The notes under the pieces: model-generated
Database searches by the model: none
The model's input: the letters and a program-made list of their open reading frames with translations, nothing else
What the model was told of the DNA's origin: nothing
Position numbers and translations under genes: made by a program
Source of the DNA: Salibacterium aidingense DSM 18341
GTDB taxonomy: Bacteria > Bacillota > Bacilli > Bacillales > Marinococcaceae
NCBI RefSeq assembly: GCF_000429685.1
Contig: NZ_AUCI01000012.1
Span: 1-64,000 of the forward strand
Direction of reading: 5' to 3'
Length of the DNA stretch: 64,000 bases
Shown: positions 25,407-34,537 of the stretch, one piece after another
Numbering within the stretch: the first letter of the stretch is position 1
Layout of the letters: each line of letters begins with the position of its first letter

Positions 25407-26669
25407 TTATACGGCTCCTTTAGCGGTATTCGACACTTGAAAGTCCACGAGCAGTAAGAACTCTCCATGTCGCTGGAGTTTAACGTTAATGGATGACCTA
25501 TCCGGTAATTGATCTAGCGCATCTATATGATTATTATCTTTGATAAAAATGTGTTTCTTTTTCTGCTCCTCGTAATTTATCGCTGTCAGTTGCGCCCCTC
25601 TACTCAAAATCTTTATTTCCTGGATTTCAACTTCTTCATACGCTTCATTTGAAGAAGAAGCGGTTGAGGTCGAGGATGGTTCCTGGTTTTCAGACGAACG
25701 TTCTACCTTTGGCTGCTCAGCATTATTGAAGGGAGCGGAAGGATTCTGCTCGCTTGGTCCGGCTGATGAATCTGCAGGTGTTGAGTTCTGTTCATTATTT
25801 TGTTTGTCGGTATCTTGCTTAACTTGAGATTCTTGAGCTGGTTCATTGGGAGAATTGGTGATAGAGGTATGTGTTTGGGGGTCTTTGCCTTCCTTCGGTG
25901 TTGTTTCTGTCGAAGGTTCAGCTGAAGCTGTAGTGGGTTCTTTTTGTTCGTTCTGATTTGATACTTTTTCAGATTGGGATGTTTTGGATGTGGTATTTGT
26001 TGAGGTTTTAGTATTTCTGGTTTCTTGACCTTGATTCTCTTTTGCGCGCTGCCGGGCACTTACTAGCCAGCCTTTAACTTTATTATAAATCTCTTTATGA
26101 TACTGCTTCTGCACTTTCTCAAATGTTTTGACATTTAATGCATCCTTGAAATTATCAGGACTGCATCCACGAAGTTTTCCTAATTCGGCTACCATATTAT
26201 TTAACTCTTTGGCTTGATTGGAGCTGATATATGTCGGTGTTGACGTTTGACTCTGAAACGCATCGGGATCCAACTCATCGGTTGGGATATTAAACTGTTT
26301 TAATAAAAAGTTCTTCTCCCCATACGTAAGAGCTTTACCTACTCCTTTTTCAGTACCATAATCCATCCCTTGAGCATAAAATGGAACAGTTACCGTTTCC
26401 TCCGGATTGTCCGCGTTGACCCAGACATATTCCATGTGAAGTTCAGTAAGGATAGCATTATTGTTTAAAAAATTAACTTCCTTTCCCGTATTGTTAGTTA
26501 GCAATATAAGTCCAACTTCATCCAGTTGTTCACGAACAAGCGCTAATACTTGACTGGATGTAGCATACTGATATTGATCCCCCTGTGCCTGTTTCTGAAT
26601 ATAAGGAATGGCCTTTCTCACTCTCAATAATTTTTGAAAGATATTTTCTATTTGTTTTTCGTTACTCAT
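25407..26669 (-). CDS. ERF-family single-strand annealing protein
   Basis: The N-terminal 190 residues (ATSSQVLALVREQLDEVGL ... MDYGTEKGVGKALTYGEKNFLLKQFNI) match the ERF superfamily of phage single-strand annealing recombinases. A very polar Thr/Ser/Gln/Pro-rich disordered linker covers about 215-340, and a short conserved-looking domain ends the protein. With SSB it could circularise or recombine plasmid DNA entering as single strands. GGAGG precedes the ATG. Confidence 0.88.
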   Translation of the reverse strand: MSNEKQIENIFQKLLRVRKAIPYIQKQAQGDQYQYATSSQVLALVREQLDEVGLILLTNNTGKEVNFLNNNAILTELHMEYVWVNADNPEETVTVPFYAQGMDYGTEKGVGKALTYGEKNFLLKQFNIPTDELDPDAFQSQTSTPTYISSNQAKELNNMVAELGKLRGCSPDNFKDALNVKTFEKVQKQYHKEIYNKVKGWLVSARQRAKENQGQETRNTKTSTNTTSKTSQSEKVSNQNEQKEPTTASAEPSTETTPKEGKDPQTHTSITNSPNEPAQESQVKQDTDKQNNEQNSTPADSSAGPSEQNPSAPFNNAEQPKVERSSENQEPSSTSTASSSNEAYEEVEIQEIKILSRGAQLTAINYEEQKKKHIFIKDNNHIDALDQLPDRSSINVKLQRHGEFLLLVDFQVSNTAKGAV

Positions 26670-26693
26670 AGGTATGTCCTCCTTGGTTTTGGA

Positions 26694-27533
26694 TTAGTAT
26701 TTTTGACTGATTAATCCGGCGACAATATCCATCGTTTCCTGCTCAAAGGCTTCTTCAAAGATAATGTCCAAGCCATTCACTTTTTTCTCCAGGGTGGAAG
26801 GAGCGTAGACTTTGCCGGTCTCCTGAAGCCGCTTGCCCTGAATATAATCTTTTCGATTTTTCACCCGTGTAAGAATGTCGATTCCATACTTGGCTTTTAA
26901 CAAGTGATAAACTTCATTCCAACACGTATTAATGTTTCGTGTTCCTCTCACCCGGGCATATTCCTGCACCTTATGCACAATTTGTGACCTGGTCGGCTTT
27001 TTGGTTAAATGATTCGAAATGGACGTTACTTTATTGGCTGTATCAGCATACTGCTGATCCATTTTCTTCACTTTGTTTTCATGATGCACCAGTTGATGGG
27101 CCAAATTTAAAATAAGTTCAGCCGGTGATGCCCCCGCTTCGTCTGATTCCTCCTGGCGGTCGAAATACTCATCGAGCAGCCGATCATAATACTCCCATGA
27201 TTTTTCATCATCGAAGATTTTCATCAGCTTGGCGTAACCCCGCTCAGACAGCAAATAAATATTACTGGAGCGGTTGACCGCATTCTTCGATAAAACTCCC
27301 TGGTGCATGAGATGTACCAGGAAATGTTCACGTTTCAGATCGATAAGATCAACTTGGTCGCGGAAGCGGTGACGGTTCATATTAATAGCACGGTTGACAC
27401 CTTTGAGTGTCTTCCCGTGAATATCCGCCACGTGCTTAGCAAGCATCGCCTTTTTGTTTTTACCGAAACCACCAGCAATGCATGGAATAGCCATCCCACA
27501 TACATCCAGGGTTTCTCGCAATTCCAATTCCAT
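26694..27533 (-). CDS. ORF6N/ORF6C phage-type antirepressor
   Basis: The N-terminal half has the ORF6N/KilA-N-like pattern (HGKTLKGVNRAINMNRHRFRD ... YLLSERGYAKLMKIF), and the C-terminal half (NTCWNEVYHLLKAKYGIDIL) resembles ORF6C. Such proteins counter phage repressors by binding DNA or the repressor. Here it heads the recombination operon and may relieve repression at the promoter upstream (inference). It starts with the shared cassette. Confidence 0.8.
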   Translation of the reverse strand: MELELRETLDVCGMAIPCIAGGFGKNKKAMLAKHVADIHGKTLKGVNRAINMNRHRFRDQVDLIDLKREHFLVHLMHQGVLSKNAVNRSSNIYLLSERGYAKLMKIFDDEKSWEYYDRLLDEYFDRQEESDEAGASPAELILNLAHQLVHHENKVKKMDQQYADTANKVTSISNHLTKKPTRSQIVHKVQEYARVRGTRNINTCWNEVYHLLKAKYGIDILTRVKNRKDYIQGKRLQETGKVYAPSTLEKKVNGLDIIFEEAFEQETMDIVAGLISQKY

Positions 27534-27554
27534 TTTTGATTCCTCCTGTTACTG

Positions 27555-27875
27555 CTATTTTTTAGCTAAATTGTGTATTTCCATAGTTAGCACATCGATG
27601 TAATAAATCTCTACACCGCTTGCATGGAAATACATTTCATGGTTCTCAAACATATTGACCGCTGTTTCCATATCCGGAAGCAAAAACGTCTCCGTTTGTG
27701 CCGGCACTGCTATGGGTTCGTGGGGAGGTGCCATTGTATTGACCTCATAGGTATCAAGTGGACAGAAATTCAGGTAGACGGATTCAAGAACATCTCCTTG
27801 AATAATCTCTGCCTTCACGCCAATCTGTTCATCCCCTCGAACGCGGTAATAGGTTAGTCGTACCTTTGTCTGCAT
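27555..27875 (-). CDS. Hypothetical protein, 106 aa
   Basis: Soluble, acidic and beta-rich; not recognised. GGAGGAATTCAGA precedes the ATG at 27875, immediately after hairpin copy F. First gene of the recombination operon. Confidence 0.65.
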   Translation of the reverse strand: MQTKVRLTYYRVRGDEQIGVKAEIIQGDVLESVYLNFCPLDTYEVNTMAPPHEPIAVPAQTETFLLPDMETAVNMFENHEMYFHASGVEIYYIDVLTMEIHNLAKK

Positions 27876-27900
27876 TCTGAATTCCTCCTTTTTTGTGCAC

Positions 27901-27950
27901 AAAAAAAGCGCACCGAAAGAAAGGATGTCCCTTACATTTCGATGCGCATA
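27901..27950 (-). terminator. Terminator-like hairpin, family copy F
   Basis: Minus-strand arms ATGCGCATCGAAA and TTTCGGTGCGCTTT, with the family wobble and a T-run. Unlike the others, it has no gene close upstream; it lies in the leader between the promoter at 28159 and the first gene of the operon, so it would act as an attenuator. Confidence 0.8.
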
Positions 27951-28152
27951 TTGTGCGTTTGATTATATTACAAGGCGATCCTACGCCTGTGTAACCTATT
28001 GTGTAGTAAAGCATAAAACGTCTTATTCTTCTCTTCCAGCGAAAGGTTTCCGGGAAGTATAGAATAATCCAAGTGAAAAACGACACTTTCTTCTATCCAT
28101 TAGCTCTCATGGAGAATGGTATGAAGAAATAACTTACCTTAAATAGAACTAT

Positions 28153-28187
28153 GACATTATTATACAATGTCGTAGACGTAATAGCAA
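28153..28187 (-). promoter_or_regulatory. Promoter with overlapping palindromic operator for the recombination operon
   Basis: On the minus strand TTGCTA (28182-28187), 17 bp, then TATAAT (28159-28164). The inverted repeat GACATT-N7-AATGTC (28153-28171) is centred on the -10 box, a classic repressor position. The 300-bp region around it (27951-28288) has no gene. The XRE gene next door is an obvious candidate repressor. Confidence 0.75.
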
Positions 28188-28288
28188 GGCCTCCTCTCCA
28201 TTCACGAGCTTACGCTGCCGCCTTTTTATCTACTGACTGTTATGTAGACGACTCCTCCAACGCATCCGTTGTTGCACGGAACTTGTTC

Positions 28289-28456
28289 TTACATGGTGTT
28301 CATATCTATACCCAGTCTTTGAGCCAACTGTTTGATCGTTTGAAAGGATGCTTTATAATCTCCCTTTTCTATTCTACTCAACATGGACTGGGAACAAATA
28401 CCATCACAGAGGTCTTCCTGACTTATTCCTTGTTCTTTTCGCATTTTTTTAATCAT
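28289..28456 (-). CDS. Short XRE-family HTH protein, 55 aa
   Basis: IKKMRKEQGISQEDLCDGICSQSMLSRIEKGD is a full XRE HTH of the type found at the N-terminus of PlcR/Rgg regulators, but the TPR domain that would follow is missing. AAGGAAGG before ATG at 28456 supports a stand-alone protein. It may bind the palindrome at 28153-28171, or be a truncated quorum-sensing regulator. Confidence 0.7.
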   Translation of the reverse strand: MIKKMRKEQGISQEDLCDGICSQSMLSRIEKGDYKASFQTIKQLAQRLGIDMNTM

Positions 28457-28547
28457 GTATCCTTCCTTTTGTTTTGTACGAGATATCATGGCACCGATAA
28501 TCCTTTCTACTTTCTTTATATCGCTTGCTCCATTGAAGGCTGTATCG

Positions 28548-29771
28548 TTAGTTTAAAAACGTTTGAGGATCCACGGCATTGGATTTTTCACCATTCCAAG
28601 TACCAACATGTGTTTCAAAATGTAAATGAGGCCCCAGGGAGTGGCCAGAATTGCCTGATTTTGCGATTTCTTCCCCCTTCCTAACCTTCTGCCCCTCTTC
28701 CACCATATCGTGGCTTAAATGGGCGTACAGCGTCTCATACGTTTGACCGTTGATCGTGTGGCGTAGAATAACAGCATTACCATATCCATTCATATAGGAT
28801 GCACGTTGGACGGTTCCAGCAGCAGCGGCTTTTACACTCGTTTGCATAGGAACACCATAATCTGTCCCATAATGCATTTTCCCCCATCTTCTACCAAAAT
28901 TGGAAGAGATATATCCACTATTGACGGGCGTGATGAATGGTGAACCTTCTATATCCATTGATTTTACCGCTTGTGAGGCTCTGTTTTCCCTTGCTCGAAT
29001 TTGTTGTTCTAACTGATTGGTCTGCCGCTCCGTCTGTTCGATATACTCCCGGGTTTGGCTTTGTTTTTCAGCCGTCTCTTCGATTTCTGAGACCAATTCC
29101 TCCATATAGTCCTGGCGTTCCTGGTGTAATGCTTCATACCGTTCGGTTAAAAGCTGTAACGTATCCTGTTTCTCATTTAACTTTGTTAATTCCTCTTTTT
29201 TGTTGGCTCTTTCCTCTTGAAGAGCCTGATTGGTGTTTACAAACTTTTGATACATTTCATCATCGTAGTGGAGGATCGTCTGTTGATTCACGATGTTACT
29301 GATAAAAGTTCCGAATGATTCCGACTCCAGAAAAATTTTAATCAGCGGGGCGGCTCCTCTATCTATGTTGTCCGATTGATACATAGCCCGGGCCCGTTCA
29401 CTAAAATACGACTGATACGATTCCATGGCTTCTGTTTGCTGGTCAATCTCCCCATTGGTTTCTTCGATTTTTTCTTGCTGCTTTTTAATATCCCGTTCCA
29501 TCTCATACCGTTTTTCGCTTACAATGGTCATCCTCCTGTCATATTCTTTTATCTCCTCTTGAATATCCGCTTCTCTTTCTTCCAACGAAGCCATATATTC
29601 CTGGAGTTGGCGAAGCTGAGCATGGTGTTTTTTTTGTTGTTCTATCGTTTCTTCTTTCTGCTCTTCCAGTGTTTCAATGGTCGCTGCGTCTGTTATTGCG
29701 GGCTGCGTAGCAAACAATAGCAATAAACAAACAGCTGCCGTTAATCGGATTCTCTTTGTATTGATTGGCAT
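28548..29771 (-). CDS. EnvC-like exported peptidase, coiled coil plus M23 domain
   Basis: Signal peptide (RIRLTAAVCLLLLFATQPAITDA), then a long coiled coil (about residues 30-270) and a C-terminal M23/LytM domain with HYGTDYG and HLHFE, the zinc-binding HxxxD and HxH motifs. Such proteins cleave peptidoglycan cross-bridges or activate amidases. Last gene of the coupling-protein operon, it probably opens the wall locally for a transfer or pilus machine. ATG at 29771 with GGAGG is chosen over upstream in-frame starts. Confidence 0.88.
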   Translation of the reverse strand: MPINTKRIRLTAAVCLLLLFATQPAITDAATIETLEEQKEETIEQQKKHHAQLRQLQEYMASLEEREADIQEEIKEYDRRMTIVSEKRYEMERDIKKQQEKIEETNGEIDQQTEAMESYQSYFSERARAMYQSDNIDRGAAPLIKIFLESESFGTFISNIVNQQTILHYDDEMYQKFVNTNQALQEERANKKEELTKLNEKQDTLQLLTERYEALHQERQDYMEELVSEIEETAEKQSQTREYIEQTERQTNQLEQQIRARENRASQAVKSMDIEGSPFITPVNSGYISSNFGRRWGKMHYGTDYGVPMQTSVKAAAAGTVQRASYMNGYGNAVILRHTINGQTYETLYAHLSHDMVEEGQKVRKGEEIAKSGNSGHSLGPHLHFETHVGTWNGEKSNAVDPQTFLN

Positions 29772-29796
29772 GTAAATAGCCTCCATTTCTATAAAA

Positions 29797-29834
29797 AAGC
29801 CGTCCTTTACGTTGTCACGTACCATGGACGGCTT
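29797..29834 (-). terminator. Intrinsic terminator
   Basis: AAAGCCGTCC and GGACGGCTTTTTT pair on the minus strand. It overlaps the 3' end of the 253-residue gene and would lower expression of the M23 gene relative to the genes upstream. Confidence 0.8.
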
Positions 29835-30576
29835 TATCATTATCCAAATGTCTTAATACTTCGTGCTGTTTTTGCCATGACGCGTTATACCAAAGATAGA
29901 ACATTTCTTCAAAAGAGCATTGCTTGATATCGTAGTCCGTAGTAACCCGGATTTTTAACTCTTTTAATATATCATTCATCGACTCCAGATAGATTAGGTC
30001 TTCACAAATACACAGAATCGGATGCTTGCTGGTAAACTGTGTCAATTGGTCTCGTATCTGTTCTTCGTTCTGCCGTACCACCAAAATATCGAAGTGCTTT
30101 TGGTGAAAGTTGGAGTAGAGCGCCCCTACGAAAGGGGCACTCGTACCACAGATTTCCAAGTCTTCATATACATCTTTCAGTTTGGCAAATAACTGAAAAA
30201 AAAGGATCCGTTCTAAAACCATCCACTCTGTCATCTGAAACCATGTATTACCTTTTTCGGGAACCCCTAATACTTTAAGACCGGTGGCTCCCAGGGTGTA
30301 TACAGGAATGCTGTCATTGTTTTTCACGAGTTCATGCCGTTTGATCAGACGGAAGTTTTCCATCTTTTTTAATTTCTTTTTATTACGACCCAAATACTGG
30401 TGAAAGAGTTGGGATTTACCGATCACTCCAACAGCTTGAATGGCTTCCAATGCTCGTCGTTCTTTTTCGCTATTTATTTGTAATCCCTGTGGGACAGGCG
30501 TTTCTGTTGTAAGAAGTCGCTTCCACCTTATTTTATACTCGTGAAACGCCGATAAAGGGGATAATTTAACATCCAT
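29815..30576 (-). CDS. Hypothetical protein, possible winged-helix replication-relaxation relative, 253 aa
   Basis: The start of the folded part (KERRALEAIQAVGVIGKSQLFHQYLGRNKKKLKKMENFRLI ... YTLGATGLKVLG) has the layout of a winged helix like that of the replication-relaxation protein at 48336. The rest is not recognised. It follows the S1-domain gene by 14 bases in the coupling-protein operon. Confidence 0.6.
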   Translation of the reverse strand: MDVKLSPLSAFHEYKIRWKRLLTTETPVPQGLQINSEKERRALEAIQAVGVIGKSQLFHQYLGRNKKKLKKMENFRLIKRHELVKNNDSIPVYTLGATGLKVLGVPEKGNTWFQMTEWMVLERILFFQLFAKLKDVYEDLEICGTSAPFVGALYSNFHQKHFDILVVRQNEEQIRDQLTQFTSKHPILCICEDLIYLESMNDILKELKIRVTTDYDIKQCSFEEMFYLWYNASWQKQHEVLRHLDNDKAVHGT

Positions 30577-30590
30577 ACCATCAACACCAA

Positions 30591-31454
30591 CTATCCTTTG
30601 TGTCGCTTTAAGATATTAACGACGCGAGCGTTGATTTTTTGTTCATCCTGTTGAATATCTCGGATTCTCACCGTTACTTTATCGCCGGCGTTTAATGCTT
30701 CAAACTTCATATGAGGAGCTAAGCAGTCAATACCGGGCATCAGATTGATAAAATTTCCGTATTCCACGACACCGGAAACATACCCCACGTATTCATTGTT
30801 TTCGGTGAAGAATTGCCGGACACTTTCCCACGGGTTCGGTCGTGCTTGTTTTCGGCTGACCCGGATTTGCCCGCTTTCCCGGTCAAAATCTAATATTTTC
30901 ACATGCATTGTATCTTCGATGCTTACCTCCTGGCGAAGATCAGATACCCAGGCATAGTCATACTCACTAACGTTCATAGAGGTCTCAATGCCACCGATTT
31001 GAAGAATTAGAACATCCCGCTGTACAAACCGCACACTAGCCGCTACCGTGACGCCGACACCCTTTTCTTCCAGCCTGTTAAACGTTGAACCTCTCATATG
31101 TTCCATTGCTGCTTGTCTACTGCCGATGAACAAATCTCGTTCACGGTCAATACCGATCACCTTAAACGAAAGCTGCGTTCCCATCATGTTCCGGAGCTGC
31201 CGGTAATCTTTGGCTTCCATATACTCCATCGGGATGATGCCTTTCATGTGGCCGATTCGTATAACTGCGCAATTTCGCTGCTCCTCGCCTTGGCCGTGTT
31301 CTTCAATCGCGATCATTTCAGCGTTCAAAATCGTACTGTTCTGCCTAGCCGAGTACACTTTTTCCATGGAACGCTGCATTTCTTCCTCCGGTGTTGCCGG
31401 TTGTTCACTTTGATACCCATCGACGAAAATATCCATCATTGCTTCTTCACTCAT
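30591..31454 (-). CDS. S1-domain RNA-binding protein
   Basis: At least two and perhaps three S1-like OB folds are seen: about residues 40-115, 130-200 (GVGVTVAASVRFVQRD ... KILDFDRESGQIRVSRKQ) and 218-285 (YVGYVSGVVEYGNFINLMPGIDCLAP). The last ends like the S1 domains of ribosomal S1 and YugI. It probably binds RNA or ssDNA. Its place just after the coupling ATPase is unusual and suggests a role in substrate handling or post-transcriptional control of the transfer genes. Confidence 0.85.
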   Translation of the reverse strand: MSEEAMMDIFVDGYQSEQPATPEEEMQRSMEKVYSARQNSTILNAEMIAIEEHGQGEEQRNCAVIRIGHMKGIIPMEYMEAKDYRQLRNMMGTQLSFKVIGIDRERDLFIGSRQAAMEHMRGSTFNRLEEKGVGVTVAASVRFVQRDVLILQIGGIETSMNVSEYDYAWVSDLRQEVSIEDTMHVKILDFDRESGQIRVSRKQARPNPWESVRQFFTENNEYVGYVSGVVEYGNFINLMPGIDCLAPHMKFEALNAGDKVTVRIRDIQQDEQKINARVVNILKRHKG

Positions 31455-31495
31455 TGTGTCATCCTCCTAAAATTTTTGTTCCTTTAACTCAGTGC

Positions 31496-33745
31496 TTAAA
31501 AGAAATTTTCAATGTTTTCTTTTTGCTGTCTTGGTTCTTTCTGGTCTTTGGGGGAGTCATCCGCCTGTCCTTGCGTTTCGCTCTCCTGCTTGGCTCGAGT
31601 GGGAATAGCATTAGATGTCTCCCCTTTTTGCTCTTTTTCCGCTTGTTCAGATACAGATTCATTTGCTTTTGCTATGGAGGCAGCCGGAGTGGTAGTTGTC
31701 TTTTCTTCGGTTTCGATCTCGTTGTCGCTAAGAGATAGAGGAATGTCCTTTGTTTCCTTTTCCAGCCATGGAGCGGGAGGGGCTTGGTTATGTTTCCCTC
31801 CCTCTACTTCTGTAGGTACTTCATCTGAAATCGGTGAGAGACTGTCTTGGCTTTCATTTTCTTGATGATTCCTGTCCGACGCTGATGAAGCATCTTCATC
31901 CAGGGGAGGGGTGACTTTTTGATGCTGCTCCTCCACCGAAGTATTCCCCTCATGAGAAAGATAGGTTTGTGAATACACATTTGTTTCCGGTTGTACATAT
32001 ACTTTTGTTTCCACTTGTGTTTCTGTTTGTTCTATTGACCCTCCGCTGTCTTGGTCTTCTGCCTCTGTTTGCATTTCTTCTCTTTGTCTTCGTGAATGGT
32101 ATTGAATAGGCGTATATGATGTTTTAGTATCATGTTCGTTCTCACCATCCTTATTATTTACCAAGGATATGGGTAATGAAGAGGAACCTTTTTCAGCTTC
32201 CTCCTTTGAACGATCTAAGTTGTCTTTCTCCTGGAATGCAAACGGATTCGACTCAAACAATTCATCCAGTTTTTGCTTTTGTTTCTGTTTCTCCACGAGT
32301 TTACGGTTCAAAATAGCCAGCCGCTTTTTTTGTTCAATTCGAGCTTTGACATTCCACTTAGGAACTTGCTGCTGGCGAATTTCTTGTTCCTCTTTTTCCA
32401 GGGTGTAATTTTTGATCATTTGAAAGTGAGCTCGAAGATCCTGTGGATCCCGAGGGATGAAAGAACCTACACCAACACCGGGGGGTTGCGGAGCTCCATC
32501 CTGTAGCAGCTTATATATAAAATGGAACTTGGGTAGACCGTCCATAATCATGGAATACGTAAAACGCTCTTTTTCCTCTTCACGGTCGGCTGTCATTTTC
32601 GGCTGCCACTGCTTGAGCAGATGACCGTCATACCGTTTTTCTGTAACCTCCATGAGATCCGCGCCCATTTCCTTAGAGACTTCCTGGGCGTCATCAGCTG
32701 CCAGTCCTCCAAAGAAGATCTTATTCCGGCAGGAGGTCAGAATCGCTTTTTTCATGGCAGTCGCATTGGTTTGTCCGGATTCGACTTCTAACTGCCCCAG
32801 GGACTGACAGGCAAAAATACCGGCTACTCTGTATTCCGCTGCAATCGATAAAAACCTTTCCACATCCGGGTTAATATAACGGCTGTATTCATCAATAATT
32901 AAGTAATGAGGCACCCGTGTATCTTCTGTTCCTTTCCGGCGGAACGTGGCCAATTGCATGTGCATCGCAACAAATTGCCCGAATGCATCGCCAGCTGAAC
33001 CCAACATGCCCAAAGCAGTATTAATGCAAAGAACACCACCCTCCTCAAAGTGACGGTCTAAATCCATATCACTTTTACGAGAGATCAAGGGACGTAGATA
33101 ATCGTTCGACATCAAGTTATCCAGTTGAGCTCTGAGGCCCAAAACCAGTTGTCGGAACTTCTCCGAATCTTTGCCGTTTAACAGCTCATTATCGAAGAAG
33201 TCAACCAAATCCGGATCCAGCTTCGACTGGCGCAATTTTTCCACATTCTTTTTCAGCAGTTTTTCATTCCGGAGGTTCTTCAAGACATCTATCAGGTACA
33301 TGTTGTCTCCGTACAACGTTTTCAAAAGCAATGTAATTTTCCGAGAGGACAATTCCTGGATCGTTTGGAAGAAGGCTTCCTGCTTTCCGAACATGGATTT
33401 CAGCACGGCGACAGTGGCTTCTGCGATGTCTGTTTTCGGCCCCTTCATCACATTCAACGCTTCGGATTCATCCGGATAGGCCGGATCGATGTAATGATAC
33501 GGTACCTCTAATTCATCACAAATTTCTTTAACCGCCCGGACGATATCCCCTTTGGGCTCTATACATGTTAATCCGGCTGGTATACCGCGTGCACGGTATT
33601 CGAGAATTTGCAGAATAATTGGTTTGATTACCATCGCACTCTTTCCGCACCGTGTCGGCCCGACAATCAGCGTGTGGGTGAAAGGATCCGACCCTCCCCA
33701 AGACAACAGATCGGTATTGTTTTTATCTTCCAACTGCTCGATCAT
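31496..33745 (-). CDS. VirD4/TraG-type coupling ATPase without membrane segment
   Basis: Walker A GPTRCGKS lies at residues 29-36, right at the N-terminus, and Walker B YLIIDEYSRY near 281-290; FACQSLGQLE follows, as in type IV coupling proteins. No N-terminal transmembrane segments are present, unlike standard VirD4/TcpA; the preceding gene encodes them separately. The last 250 residues are disordered and rich in Glu, Gln, Ser and Thr. It should pump DNA or protein substrates to a secretion channel. Confidence 0.9.
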   Translation of the reverse strand: MIEQLEDKNNTDLLSWGGSDPFTHTLIVGPTRCGKSAMVIKPIILQILEYRARGIPAGLTCIEPKGDIVRAVKEICDELEVPYHYIDPAYPDESEALNVMKGPKTDIAEATVAVLKSMFGKQEAFFQTIQELSSRKITLLLKTLYGDNMYLIDVLKNLRNEKLLKKNVEKLRQSKLDPDLVDFFDNELLNGKDSEKFRQLVLGLRAQLDNLMSNDYLRPLISRKSDMDLDRHFEEGGVLCINTALGMLGSAGDAFGQFVAMHMQLATFRRKGTEDTRVPHYLIIDEYSRYINPDVERFLSIAAEYRVAGIFACQSLGQLEVESGQTNATAMKKAILTSCRNKIFFGGLAADDAQEVSKEMGADLMEVTEKRYDGHLLKQWQPKMTADREEEKERFTYSMIMDGLPKFHFIYKLLQDGAPQPPGVGVGSFIPRDPQDLRAHFQMIKNYTLEKEEQEIRQQQVPKWNVKARIEQKKRLAILNRKLVEKQKQKQKLDELFESNPFAFQEKDNLDRSKEEAEKGSSSLPISLVNNKDGENEHDTKTSYTPIQYHSRRQREEMQTEAEDQDSGGSIEQTETQVETKVYVQPETNVYSQTYLSHEGNTSVEEQHQKVTPPLDEDASSASDRNHQENESQDSLSPISDEVPTEVEGGKHNQAPPAPWLEKETKDIPLSLSDNEIETEEKTTTTPAASIAKANESVSEQAEKEQKGETSNAIPTRAKQESETQGQADDSPKDQKEPRQQKENIENFF

Positions 33746-33780
33746 GCTTCCACACCTCCTTCCCTTTTCACCGCTTGTCC

Positions 33781-34311
33781 TCAGTCTTTCGTTTTTTCTT
33801 TATCCAATTCAACGCTTCTTCCTAACACAAAATAAAGTTCTGTTTCCGCTTCTTGTTCATCTTCCTCGGTCATAAACCAGCCAATCCATCCATACTTGGC
33901 CGCTTTCTGTTTTTTGAAACGAATGCGTTCATCATATTGCTGCAGTTTTTCTTTCGCTGTGGCCGGCCGCTCCCGCACTTTCAGTTTGATTTTTGGCTCC
34001 TGGTGATAATGTTTGCGGTAACTAAGCAGGATGCCTACACCTACCATGACACTGCTGATCACCGTCAGGATCAACATCAGGATACGGTGAATCGGCCATT
34101 CCAGCATCACATTAGCCATAGAAAGCAGCGATACCCAGGAAGCCATGCCGGCAAAAATCATTGGTGCATATCCGAAATACTTGCGGAGCCTTGAGAGCGT
34201 GAACAGTAATAACGGTACGCCGACTATCACAGCCATCCATTTTGAAAAAGCGGAGATGAAGGCAAAGAAAATGGAACCGAGATACAGCAAGAACATTGCT
34301 ATAATACTCAT
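33781..34311 (-). CDS. Membrane protein, likely detached N-terminal part of the coupling protein, 176 aa
   Basis: Four hydrophobic segments (about residues 2-20, 25-40, 48-65, 75-95) precede a basic cytoplasmic tail. It ends 35 bases before the coupling ATPase, which itself lacks membrane helices. The layout fits a coupling protein split into a membrane subunit and an ATPase subunit. The pair interaction is inferred. Confidence 0.75.
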   Translation of the reverse strand: MSIIAMFLLYLGSIFFAFISAFSKWMAVIVGVPLLLFTLSRLRKYFGYAPMIFAGMASWVSLLSMANVMLEWPIHRILMLILTVISSVMVGVGILLSYRKHYHQEPKIKLKVRERPATAKEKLQQYDERIRFKKQKAAKYGWIGWFMTEEDEQEAETELYFVLGRSVELDKEKTKD

Positions 34312-34350
34312 CGCTCTATCCTTTCCATCAAATCAGGCTGCCGCTAACCG

Positions 34351-34512
34351 TCAGCTGATGCTATGTTGATCCAAAACTTCCATGGATCCAGGCGCCATAT
34401 GTTCAAAATTGTGGCCAAAAGGCAGCATGATTGCTGCACTCAACGTCAGACCAATCAGCATCGTGGATAGGGAAAACCGTTTCAGTGTTCCTTTAACTTG
34501 GCAAACATTCAT
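34351..34512 (-). CDS. Single-span membrane microprotein, 53 aa
   Basis: AAAGGAG precedes the ATG. A basic N-terminus (NVCQVKGTLKRF) is followed by one hydrophobic span (SLSTMLIGLTLSAAIMLPFG) and a short outside tail. It lies between the 83-residue gene and the four-span membrane gene, in the coupling-protein operon. Confidence 0.65.
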   Translation of the reverse strand: MNVCQVKGTLKRFSLSTMLIGLTLSAAIMLPFGHNFEHMAPGSMEVLDQHSIS

Positions 34513-34537
34513 GCCTTATTTTTCTCCTTTCCTACTC

